Shown piece after piece: positions 11,820 through 23,400 of a stretch of 64,000 bases of DNA. Source of the stretch: Psococerastis gibbosa (Eukaryota; Arthropoda; Insecta; Psocodea; Psocidae). Each line of letters starts with the position of its first letter. The stretch's first letter is position 1. A model generated the notes under the pieces. It saw only the letters and a list, made by a program, of their open reading frames with translations. It had not been told where the DNA came from and did no database searches. The position numbers and the translations under genes are program-made. The stretch spans positions 10,106,001 through 10,170,000 of the forward strand of contig OZ020489.1 of NCBI GenBank assembly GCA_963971405.1, in the 5' to 3' direction.

Positions 11820-12157
11820 CGTATAGGGGTAGCAGCGGAGCCTTTCTGCCCTCTCGGGAAGAGATGGACGGAAATCATCTTAAGACGTGCCAGGCTCTTG
11901 TCAGTAGCAGAGGTTCACCAGTTTATGTGTTGTGTTGGGCTGCAAGAAAGCTGATGGCGGAAGCCTAGTGTCATGGTGTAATTAAAAAAAAAAAAATTAC
12001 AAAGCCAACCTAACAGAGTAAGAGTGATGAAGGCTTCACCAGGAACAGCATTGTTTAGATCACTTCCGAAGTATGGGCAGAAAAGAGTGGCATTCGAACC
12101 AACAACCTAAGCCCGGGTGAAAGTCGTTGTCCGTACCACTACTCTATATGCCCAGCC
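11820..12157 (-). mobile_element. tRNA-derived SINE candidate
   Basis: On the minus strand, starting near 12157, the sequence contains an A-box-like TATAGAGTAGTGGTACGG and about 40 bases later a B-box-like GGTTCGAATGCC, the spacing of an RNA polymerase III promoter in a tRNA gene. A longer unrelated body follows toward 11820 with an internal A-run region. Stem pairing is too poor for a functional tRNA. Target duplications were not identified, so the boundaries are approximate. Confidence 0.45.
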
Positions 12158-13548
12158 TTTTTTTAGAGTCCTGACTACTCGGAGATTTGTCTTTCCAAAA
12201 TTGAAAACACAAGCCAGAGAGTATACTCTATATTATACAATACTATTCTTTCAATTCAAAATATATTTATATTAACTCAACAATTTTGCTGTGAATTTCT
12301 ATTTCAAACTTATGCAGACCCCAGTCTTAAATAACCATCAAGTGAACTGCATAAGTAAGGACTTCAACATTGGATTACATAGGCAAATGTCAAGGTTAAC
12401 GATGCCCTGTTAAAATTCTTAGCTTCGCTAAATACGTACAAATTGGGTCTAAGCCTAACATATTAAAACTGTTATTATGTTGTAGGCCTATTAAAATTAT
12501 TAAATGCTCATTAAAATCGTTTTAAAAGGTCAAATGAAATTGTTAAAATCATACGTTAGTATCGAAATAATATTATATTTTTTAATTAATTATTGAAGGG
12601 TCATTTTATATTTATTTAAAGAAGAAAAAAAAACGAAAGATAGTAACTTACATGACATGTAGGCTGATTCAAAGTGCAATTCTACCAATTGGTTTTAACA
12701 GAAAATAATGTTAAAATAAAAATGCGCATAAGCAATTGATTGAATTCAATGAATAGAAAATACAGGCCACGTGTTACGCAGATATTTAATTATATTCCGC
12801 ACATAACGGGATCACTTGGTAAATTCCTAGCACAACAGGTGGTCAGCATGTGGCAGCTATATAATTAGATGGGCCATAAACAACGAGGCACTCATGGAAC
12901 AAGGAAATTAAATAGTGAATAATAAATTTTTTATATAAAATTGCAGACACATCGTGGGAGTAGCGCCTATACGATTAAGTTCCTCAATAAAGTCATTTTT
13001 TTTTAAATATTGAACATTATTTCACTGTAGTGATAACACGCTGCTATTGTTTTATTTATGAACGAAGTCAGTAAACTTATTTCACCCGTTTCTGTTGTCA
13101 TAACATCCAAACGTGTGTAAGAATTGGCAGACCTACCTGGCTCTTGTCAATTCCCTCACAACTTTTATCCAAAAAAAAAGGACATTTCTGTCGGGAAACT
13201 GCGACTAAGTCTGTTTTTAAAGTAGAACCTCCGCATAAAAGCCTGATAATCGGAACGTAAGCTTAACTTTTAATTTTCCGCGAAACATGGAGTACTCATT
13301 TCATAAATGGGCAGTATTTATGTGTTCTTTGCACACTGGTGAGTTTTTAAATCTATTTCCGAGTATATATACAGCTTACTGAGTCAGAATCAAGTACTTT
13401 GATTAGACCAGCCACCAAAGACAAGCTGACAAATAATGTGGATCGGGACACGCTCACCCTTGAGTACAACCGTAATAAAAATTTCCCAAATCATGAAAGT
13501 TTTTGCACGTGAATGGTCAACTATCAAAACTTTGAATAAAATACTTAC
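12158..13548. other. Presumed LARP1 intron, no exon found
   Basis: Lies downstream of the LARP1 exon in its transcription direction. No further LARP1 exon (La motif, RRM-L5 or DM15 repeats) was recognised here or anywhere from 1 to 13.5 kb, so the first visible intron is either longer than the window or holds small exons that I missed. Confidence 0.4.
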
Positions 13549-14057
13549 CGGTTGCGGTTTGTAAAGGCTGCTTTTCGGACGGGGGTTTGGCCGGAATGTC
13601 AGTCAAAGTCGGTGGTCGCATAACGGCCCAAGCATTGACTTTAGGAGGGGGAGCTTCAACAAATTTAACAGGTTCTTTTTCTATCGGTTCTTCCTCTTCA
13701 GGCTCGTGACTAGTCTTACGTTCCTTAGGTCTTTCCCTCTCATGCCGCTTCGGCACTGGTCTTTTCTCGACACTTCTATTTCTCTCTGGTTTTGCATTGA
13801 TTTGTGGAAAGTCTTCTTTACGCGGTGCTTGTTGCTGCAGCTGTGGCTTTTTATGCGCCGGTTGCAGCTCTACATTTTCTTTGTTACCATCAGCCATGGG
13901 CCTGTGGTTAAGAAGCGCCCCGGCGTAGGAGATGCTTGGCAGTATGCCCTCAGTCAACTGATTCACGCGCGCCGCCATCACACCACGAGGACCTTCGTCA
14001 CAGGCAAGCGTGGCTACAGGCAACCGGTAACAGAGTTCACCATGCTTTACTGATCCC
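13549..14057 (-). CDS. LARP1: LARP1, N-terminal exon (partial gene)
   Basis: La-related protein 1 binds the 5'TOP motif and cap of mRNAs encoding the translation machinery and couples their translation to TORC1. This exon carries the low-complexity N-terminal region rather than the La motif. It contains NKENVELQ, a Lys/Arg/Glu-rich middle, and the diagnostic KFVEAPPPKVNAWAV block that precedes the La module in LARP1 proteins. A clean donor (ACCG|GTAAGT) ends it at 13549. Upstream, an acceptor-like TTTTAG precedes 14057. If there is no such acceptor, translation may begin at the ATG at 13897 (MADGNKEN), although similarity seems to continue upstream of it (SYAGALLNH). The gene runs head to head with PIGT. 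Remaining exons lie outside the window. Confidence 0.75.
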
Positions 14058-14419
14058 ACTAAAACAATATTATACGGAGCATTCAATAATAATTAATCAT
14101 TCTGTATTGTGAAGGTATCTATCTGAATACTGTGTACGAGGATAGATAACCTTAGTAATGTGCACATATTTAAACAAATAGGATCTCAGTACAATGTTTT
14201 GCGCAAGGTCAAAAAATTAAACAACGTGCACAGACTTTTGCGCTATTTCTTGAAAGAAACTGATGTCTCATCGATGACTGTTCAAACTACATGTATGGAC
14301 AATTTATTTCTATCACTTACCAAAGTTTCATGAACTGTTTTATGTTAATATCAGTGCTTTCATCATTTAAAAACGTTTTCATCCCACAACAGATTATTTA
14401 CTAAAAAAGCCCGACATAT

Positions 14420-14480
14420 TACCCGGAAATTACGTCCACGCCGGAAATGTGATTCATTCAAATTTCATGGCGCCAAATTG
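14420..14480. promoter_or_regulatory. Candidate shared LARP1/PIGT promoter motifs
   Basis: Two CCGGAAAT boxes (14423 and 14441), resembling ETS sites, flank a TTACGTCC CRE-like site. A TTTGGCGCC sequence (minus strand, 14469-14477) resembles an E2F site. These are housekeeping-promoter motifs located between the divergent LARP1 and PIGT genes. This is inference from motif content only. Confidence 0.3.
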
Positions 14481-15135
14481 AAAATATACGAATATAAAGT
14501 AAAAAAATGGGTTAAATATCCAAAAAACTTATAATTTATTTTATGTTTTACGTATTTCTGAATATTAAATGAATTAAAGCTAAATATTTTTTTTTTAAAA
14601 ATTGTCATGCAGAATGAGTACAGTACTCAAGAACTGTGGTCTGTGGAGTCAGGTGAGGAGGACAGTGTTACCAGATTGGGCGGAATTCCGCCAATTGGGC
14701 GGGTTGAGACGGTCATGTGGCGGGCAAAATTTTAAAACGGCGGGCACCCGCCAATTGGGCGGGTTCGCGCCCTTCAACTGGCGGGTATCGGCGGATTTTT
14801 TCCGATTCTAAAAATCTGTAAAAAAATTCAAAACCTGCTCAACTAAAAAAAAAAATTAAATTTTCCGCCAAGTTTTCAAAGGTACCACCATTGGAGACGT
14901 TGAAGGACAAAAGTGGTGTCATGTTGGACAATCGATATTCGATAATCGATACGACATTCGCAAATCGCCCGCATCACATGATATTTTGTTTGTTGTTCTT
15001 GTTTGTCACTTTGTTGATTTTGATTTTTCTGTAAATCTGTACATGGACCTCGTGGCTTGTGCTTTTTTTTATTAATTTCTCTTTTATTTTTACTTAATTT
15101 TGCATTTGCAAATTGCAATTTTATAAAGATTAAAG

Positions 15136-18100
15136 ATGCCTAAATCAAAGGGTTCCTGGGCGAAGTATGCGAAACATTATAACACCAACTGGGAAAATGA
15201 AGCTCAATTTAAAGGTAAGACCGATTTGATATTTGACAAAACTTTCCTTATTCATTTGCTGTATGTAGTATGTACCTTTTACATAATACCTACATACCTA
15301 CTTTACCTAGGGCTAGTAAATCAATATATTATCCAGTTAACAATTAGCAATGTGTCGGATTCGTCAATAGTACATGTTAGTGCATAAAAACAAAAGTTAT
15401 ACAATACATAATGATAATAATTAATGAGCATTATATTATAAAATTCTGAGCAAAGCTCTTCGTACAACAGGAAATTAAAGTAATTAATGTAATAGACCTA
15501 AATATAAATTATATAGCATTAGATAGGCTAGGTGTGATGGTCATTCTTATATTAAATTGGTTGCATAAAATTCATCAAGTGAGTAGAAAGCATTATCTAT
15601 TAAGTATTTTCGCAATATCGCAATATTTCTTCATATGATGACTTTCTTACATGACTCGGTAAAACATTAAAAATGCTTTAGTATCTCGTAGTCTCATGTG
15701 TACGCGAATGGTGGTGTAAATGAAAAATATGACGTTAAGTAATAGAAAAGGAAACATTGAAAATTAAGGATGACACGGGTGAACTTAACTTTAGTTGTGG
15801 AAGGAATAGTATTAAACCGTAGTAGATAGTAAAACGTACCAACAACGACCCCAACCGCGTATATATGTAAATGGCCAATTCTCCGTGAAATCGGTGAATT
15901 ATGCTGAAAAAAGGCAAAAGGGTATGGTTCAATTAAATTTGGTAAAAATTGCCAGTCAAAATCATCAAATGGTCTTTGACCCACCATGGTGGGATAGACT
16001 GTGTCAATAATTAATAAATACCCCAAACACCTATTAAGTAAAATCGAGGAATTATGCAGAGAAAATTAGGTTTGGCGGATTCTAAGAAACATTTCTTAAA
16101 TACTGAAATCAAATCGATTTATAATGTAGACAAAGGTAATGTTTACCCATATTGATCTGATAACCTGTCATTAATGTTTATTGGTCGTGTTTTTTTAGGT
16201 TGGCTCTCACGGGCACCTGATGATTTAATTGCAGCGGGACGCGGAGAAGCCTTCTGCACATTGTGCAAATCAACGATTCGTGCACAAAAAAATGATATTA
16301 AAACCCATGCGGATTCAAAAGGACACAAGTTAAAGTTAGAATCATTAAATAAGACGAAACAAAGCACGTTGTCTTCATTCGGTAAGTTATTCGTAATATT
16401 TAACGAATTAACTTTAAGCTGGTGATAAGCCTATTTAGCTGCTCTAAATAATTCTTAATTTTGATTTAAATTCCTTTCAAAATTTGAGAAAACACATTTA
16501 TGAGGAAAGGCAATAGTACAATAATTTGTTTGAGAATCAATCTCCTGTGAAGAAATACTTACACCTAGGTATAGACAATTAACTAATATTATTTTAAACA
16601 TTTGCCAAATATGATGAATTGAAGCTCAGGAATTTATTCATCACAAAATTGGTCAAATTTCATCATTTTATCTCTTTTGTAGGCTATACATGTATAAGAT
16701 CACAAAATTCCATACTATACGCCTGATAATAAATTGATAATAATAATAATTGATTACTGCATAATGATTGAATGAAATTTAAAATATTATACCAAGTACT
16801 ATTTTCACTAAATTGATTAAACGCTCAAATTTAGGAATGTCGCTGCAAGTCCAAAATAATCACAGTTTCGTTTTACAAAGCAAACAGTACAATATTATCT
16901 AGACTCATAGTTTCACAGTACACGGTTTTATTTTTATAAAATGCTATATGTAATAATTTAAGTTTGCTTTGTAACAACAATTGTTTTAATTGTTTTTATT
17001 TAAAACAATGCTATTACTAAACTAATAAAAGTGATCCAGGGCAAAATTTATACTCTTCTGAGTGCCGAGTGTATTTTTTATATACATATATGCCATACTC
17101 TAAAATAATCATTTTTTATTTTTAATAATGTTCTAAAATTAATCAATTTGGATAAGTGTAAAAGAAACAGTTTTAGTGGGCCTAATTATATTATTATTTT
17201 TTTTAGTGACTTCAACGAAGGCAGAGAAAACCAATGATCTTCGATTGGCTGTTTTTATAGCCAACCATTCATCTACAAGGGCCATTGACCACCTTGGGGA
17301 GATGATAAAAGACATGGGATCGGGCAGCAGCTTATCAAATTTGCGCCTGCACCGGACTAAATGCGCCAAGCTTATAGAGAACGTCATTGCACCGGCACTG
17401 TTAGAAGAAGTCCTGCACGACCTCGGCAACAGGCCGTTTTCGATAGTTATCGACGAATCAACGGATATTGGCTGCGAAAAATATATGGCGTACGTAGTTG
17501 TTTATTTCAGTGTGGCTGAAAACAGAATTATCAGCCACTTCTTGGGGTTCCAAGAAGTGGAGCGGGCCACAGCTGAGGACTTGTTCACAAATTTTGTTAA
17601 TTTTTTTACCGCAATGAAAATTGACCTGGCCAACCTTATTGCCATTGGCACAGATGGGGCCAGCAATCTGTGCGGGGTAAACAACTCTTTATACACCCGA
17701 CTAAGGGAGAAATTGCCTGATTTACAACTTATAAGGTGCGTTTGCCACTCATTAAACCGCTGCTCTCAGAGGGCTTGCGAGGAGCTGCCAACAGCCCTTG
17801 AGTTTTTATTACGAGAATCAAGGAGCTGGTTCTCGCACAGCTCGCTGAGATGCAAGGCATATAAAGATGTATATGCCTTGATAAATGACAGCAAAACACC
17901 GCCTAAACTTACGGCTTTATCGGCCACAAGATGGCTGGCCCACCATTCTGCGGTTAAAAGAACTAGCGAGCAATGGCTGGAGTTAAAAACATTTTTTCAA
18001 ATGGTGGCCAATACAGAAAAATGTTACACGGCCAAAACGCTTTCACAAATGTATGCCAATGAGGCACATTACTTGTATTTACTTTTTTTAAGGCAGGCTT

Positions 18101-19044
18101 TGAAAGATATCACCGATTGTAATATTGTTTTTCAAGCCAGCAACTCTGACCCTAGCAACGTATACCGGGATTTAAGGGGGTTGCTACTTTCATTTGCGCG
18201 ACGCATTTTTAAGCCCGCGTATTTACAACATAGACTTGACGCCAGCAAGGCAAAGGGAATGTTGGAAGAGGCCGACATCAACGCAGTGGGCTTCGCAGTT
18301 GAGAAAGCAGGAAACTGTTTTGACAACAGTTTATTGGAGCTCACTGACGTTGATTTCGGCACAACATTTAGTGAGCACGCGAAATCATCCAAAATTGGAC
18401 GCGCTGAGTTGAATACTGTAATGGAAAGATGTTGCAGGTTCATGCTTGTGTTGTGCAGAGAATTAGTACAACGCATGCCTGGAAATGTTGCAATTATCCA
18501 GGGGTTACGGCATTTAACACCATCCGCGGCCTTATCTCTCAGCAGGGCACCATTTGTAGACTTACCCTTAAGTTTGGCTGGCAAAAATCGCGACATGGAC
18601 GCCATAGAGAACCAGTGGCGATTGCTTGGAACGATGACTTTGGCAGACATCGTTCCTGGTGTGCCTGCTCCGGGAGTCACTATGGGAAAATTTTGGGCTA
18701 GTGTCGCGCAAATGAAAAATGCTGGAGGGCAGCTCATTTTTAAAGATTTATCTGACTTCGCTTTGAGGGCACTTTCATTGCCGACTAGCAATGCAGTGGT
18801 GGAGAGAGTATTTTCTGTAATGGGCGTAGTTAAATGCAAATTGCGGAACAGAATGCAACTGTCCATGTTGATTGCAATTCTACGTATTCGGCTATACCAG
18901 CAGGTGCGGGGAGACTGTTGCAAAGAGTTTTCCCCCACCCAAAAAATGTTTGAATTATTTACTTCAAAAATGTACAGCGATACAATAAATGAACAAGATG
19001 TTTCTGGAGAATCGATGGATGAAATTATAAGTTGGTTAGAATAG
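15136..19044 (+). CDS. hAT-1 transposase, three exons, intact
   Basis: Cut-and-paste transposase of the hAT superfamily. Exons: 15136-15214, 16199-16381, 17207-19044; donors and acceptors are GT-AG and phases match (1,1), giving about 699 aa. Exon 2 encodes a BED-like zinc finger (CTLCKS...HADSKGH) for DNA binding. The RNase H-like core in exon 3 shows the three acidic residues in context: VIDESTD (first Asp), GTDGASN (second Asp) and NAVVERVFS (Glu). The NAVVERVFS block begins the C-terminal hAT dimerisation region (LSLPTSNAVVERVFSVMG). The DESTD neighbourhood resembles DUF4371-type hAT proteins. No stop or frameshift was seen. The first exon starts MPKSKGSWAKY. Minus-strand frames over the gene are shadows. 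Confidence 0.92.
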
Positions 19045-19690
19045 TAAGTAGGATAAATATTTCAATACCCTTTTTAACCTTTAATTTTCTTGTGTACATA
19101 AGTTATGTTTCTGTAATATGTAATGGTCAATTTATTGTTTTATGGCGCAACCTGGCCGAATGCCTCCGTCTTTTTCCGGGTATGTGTAAGTGTAATAGTA
19201 AATTGGATAAATATTTCAATATCCTTTTTTAACTCATAATTTTCTTGTGTACATAAGTTATGTTTCTGTAATATGTAATGGTCAATTCATTGTTTTATGG
19301 CGCAACCTGGTCGAATGCCTCTGTCTTTTTCTTGTGTAGCCTACATAAGTTATGCTTCTTTAAAATGTAATTGCAATTCATTGTTTAATGGCACAATCGA
19401 GCCGAATGCCTCTGTCATTTTCCAAGTATGTGTAAGTGTAATAGTAAATTTGATAAATATTTCAATGTCCTTTTTTAACTCTTAATTTCCTTGTGTACAT
19501 ATGTTATGTTTCTGTAATACGTAATGGTCAATTCATTGCTTTATGGCGCAACCTGGCCGAATGCCTCTGTCTTTTTCCGGGTATGTGTAAGTGTAATAGT
19601 AAATTTGATAAATATTTCAATGTCCTTTTTTAACTCTTAATTATCGTGTGTACATAAGTTATGTTTCTTTTATATGCCAACTCAGCCAAT
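19041..19690 (+). repeat. Tandem repeat in the hAT-1 3' region
   Basis: About four to five diverged copies of a roughly 150-bp unit, each with AAATATTTCAAT, ACATAAGTTATG, AATGGTCAATT and GCGCAACCTGG-CGAATGCC. AAATATTTCAAT recurs at about 19055, 19208, 19455 and 19609. One intermediate copy is partial. The first unit overlaps the end of the transposase gene, and the array forms its 3' untranslated part. Confidence 0.8.
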
Positions 19691-20492
19691 TCATTCAATT
19701 CTGCACAACGAACTAGAATAATTATTGCTTACAGTTACTAGAGCAATTCTTATGGTGCATTAACACAGCAATCAAAACTCTGACTCAGAAAAATGTTCTT
19801 AGGAGTCCATGAACAAGGTGTTTTTAACTTCATGTAGGCCCTGTAATATGTCGAATAAGTAATGAATTTGTGGTGTTGATAAATTTCACTGTATTTTTTT
19901 TAAGTTAGTGTAAATGTATATTGTGTGTATGCTAATTTTAAAATATGAGTCCATTGACGGGGTATTGAATAAAAATTGTCAGGACCTAATTCAATGATTT
20001 TTTGTTACTTATTTGTGTACCTATTCTGATATGTCCTAAGTGGGGGATTGGGCATAGTTGGCCCCATACATAGTCTAATTATTTTCTATGATATATAAAA
20101 TAGTAAATGTGACATTTGGCAAGTTCTAAGGGTGACTTCAACTATATATGTAATTAGTGGGGTCGGTAAATTTTTGTCAAGGTCATACAAAAAATGTGGG
20201 AATAATAGCAAAGTATATAAATTATATAGACCTATTCATATGACGTCACAAAGCATGTTTGAGGGGTAATATATGCGTGACGCTACTGTATTTTTATCTA
20301 CATATCAAGATTGACAACTCCTAATGTATTTTATAACTTAAAAAATGCGACCATTATGGGTTTTAGACTAGATAGAATAGATTTTAAATTTGGGCGGAAT
20401 TGGGCGGGTTGGCACGCTCCTACTGGCGGTTTCAAGAAATATATTACTGGCAACACTGGAGGAGGAAAATAATAAAAAAATAAAAAATAAAA

Positions 20493-23400
20493 ATGGCGTT
20501 GGCGGTTGCTAGACTCGCCTCGCATATTATTATTTTATGTAATTTATTGTCTTGCATTGCAAGTAATGACCGGTTTTATGAAGAACTGTATATAAAACCA
20601 TTAGCGAATAATCACATCTATTCATATTTCCAATTTACTACAATTTGGGACACCAATCCGGAGACCAACTCATGTGAGTACTGAGTAGCTTATCGGCCTA
20701 AAAACCCCGCCCGGCATTTTTTTTTTTGATCAGCTTACTATTAACATTGGAAAATGTCCCTGTATGCCTGTGAAGTCTAGGAAATAACCTACAAAATCTT
20801 ATTGTTTTAATCGTAAACCATACACAACTGTATTATCAAGCATGGACTCGATATTCAATAAATAAGGAGTATACAGTAAGTATTATGCAAATTAATGCAA
20901 TGCTTATTTACTGATCAGTAGCAAGTAATAACACTTCGGGTCCGCATTAGAAGTTTTGTTTTGTATTAGATGTCAATTATTTTCTAATTCTCTAATTATA
21001 CGTTTGCGAATACGTTAAATAATTTTTCGTGTCCACGCTATCCCAAATTTAAAGAACCGGTCCGAGTTCACTCGAACATGCTTTCCAATTTATCAAAATT
21101 ATTAGATAGAGAAAATTAGTAATTTTATGGCAAATATTTTTCCTATGGTTAAATTTCCGATATCTCGGGGGGGGGGGGGGGGGGGGGCGGTTGTCCACCT
21201 GACGTCACTGGAAGTGAGGCAAATTCTCGATAGGTCAAACAAACACATTAATTACCACACAGCAATAATTGCAGGGCATGCAATGCATTTGAGCGCAAAT
21301 TTTCTATCATTTTTTTCAAAAAATAATTTTTTGGGCAAATCCAAATAGTTTTTTGGGAAAGCAACCTATCCGGTTTCGTTACTCAATTTAACACCTAAAA
21401 CATGCTTGAAGGTAGAAATCATCGATAGAAAGGTTTCGCATTTTTTAGTCATTTTTTCATTAAAATTTAGTTATTTTTATTTTTTTACCCCCAGAAGCAA
21501 ACTATCAAGGGGCAAGCGACCCCCCGCATTTTGTCAACATTAATAACGACTACAATCTACGAGAATTTAAAAGAAATCGTTGGAGCCGTTTTTGAGAAAT
21601 AATTTTTTTAGACGTATTTTTGGAGTTTTTTGAAAATAAAACCCCCCCAAATTGAGTTAGCCCAAAAAAAAAAAAAAAAAAATGGTCCCGAGGTATGATT
21701 TTTGTGAACCTACATGCCAAATTTCACTCAAATCCACTGAGTAGTTTGCCCGGAAATCGACAAACAGACAGACCGACCGACCGACAGACAGACATTTTGT
21801 AAAAACCACTTTTTTGGGTTCCTGGGACCTCAAAACGTGTAAATCCGTTGAAATGTCGGAATCGAAAATTTCGACCATCACAAAGCTTTCCTTATACTAC
21901 GTATAAATTGGAAAGCAACAACCAACATTTGGCCAAGTCAACGGCAGCCTGGTTGGACTGCCAGAAGACGTTGACGGTGACTGTTGTCGGGCAGAGTACG
22001 CATTTGAGTTAGTGGACTGTATCCTGTACTTCTCCGCACTCGCATTCGACATCCTCAGCACAGATTTGACTGTATTTAGTAGTAGTGTGTGCAGAAATAG
22101 CACGAATGCTAAAAATAACATCCACTTTCACTATCAAGTCATCCACTTCTCGAATATTCCACTTCGCACATCCTCTTGTAACTGTTTTTTTTTTTTTAAT
22201 TTCAACACGGATGATGCCGATTTGATATCCCTTCGAAGAGAATTATGTTTGGATAGACCGTCTTGGAATATGCTCTTCCTTAAAAACTCCGACCTCTGTA
22301 GCACCAACACACCACCGCCAACATTTCTAGTAGAGTAAGTGTGAATTTCACCAAATGTGTTTATTCTTGAGCGTAGGTACTCGGGTAGTAACTGGTTCAT
22401 AATTTTAAAAATAAAAACCATCGTATCATTTAAAAACTTGTTCCCGTCCGGTAAACATTGCGAGTTCACGAAGTATCCAATCAACTGACGTCCGATACAA
22501 GGGTACATTTAGTATATTTCTAAGCCCCACATTAATTGCCACTTGAATATTTCTTAATGACTCAGAGGAGGCATAATTGAACATGTACTGCAATAGTTAA
22601 CTAAAAATTAGGTTTCACCAAGGCATCAAACACCATTTTCTTACTATTCCTATTCAACATAAAACGTAGTCGCTTAAGTAGAGACATCTTTTTCGTAATC
22701 ATGAGTAAGACATTGTCAAAGTGCACTTTAACATTCAGGGCTGGAACTAGGTCAGTTTTTCCCACGAAAGTCAGATTTTTCGTTTTAAGTCAGCAAAAGT
22801 CAGGAAAATACGAATTTGGTCAGGAAAGTCAGGAAAATATGCATTTCGGGTAGAAAAGTGAGATTTCATTCAGTATAATGATAATATAATAGGGGTATTC
22901 GCGCTGGTCTGCTTGCTTGCTAATCGAAACTTTTTCTTGTCTATTGACACTTTTTTTTGTCAATGCGACCTTTTGATTGGTCAATCGACAAAAAAAAGTT
23001 TCGATTAGCAAGCAAGCAGACCAGCGCGAATACCCCTAATATATATTATAGCCTATTTAAAATTGTGTAACTATATATAACTTGTGGTGTTCTGCAACTA
23101 TGACAAAAGTAAAACAGCTCTTCAGCACTGACTGCGGTGACAACCGGTTCTATCATCAAACAGGCTAGTAAGGCGTGCATCCGCTAGAAGGTGCTGCCAG
23201 CATTAGGTTGCTTTGAAGTGGCAGCAGTTCAGTGGCGCACTTTTCACTTTGTTTACTTTTCTGCCGCTTATTAGATATTTACATTTTACAGCTCTTGTTC
23301 TTCGTAGTTGCGTTGATGCGTTTTCATTGTTGTCTATTTTTAAACGCGTTTCTGAGTTTCCTTTAATAACTTATTGTAATCAACTGAGCGACGCGTTTTC

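Larger units (their letters stand above)
14663..20458 (+). mobile_element. hAT-1, complete hAT transposon
   Basis: Ends CAGTGTTACCAG (14663) and CTGGCAACACTG (to 20458) are 12-bp terminal inverted repeats with one mismatch. They are flanked by a perfect 8-bp duplication GAGGAGGA (14655-14662 and 20459-20466), the hAT signature. Subterminal regions carry clustered GCGGG/CCGCC and TTGGGCGGG motifs, likely transposase-binding sites. The element encodes one intact transposase gene, so it looks recent and possibly autonomous. It lies immediately 5' of PIGT. Confidence 0.93.

Noticed and set aside
13706..14053. 115-aa plus-strand open frame
   Set aside because: Antisense shadow of the LARP1 exon.
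18132..18938. 268-aa minus-strand open frame
   Set aside because: It lies fully inside the hAT-1 transposase coding exon on the other strand and has no family motif; it is a shadow.
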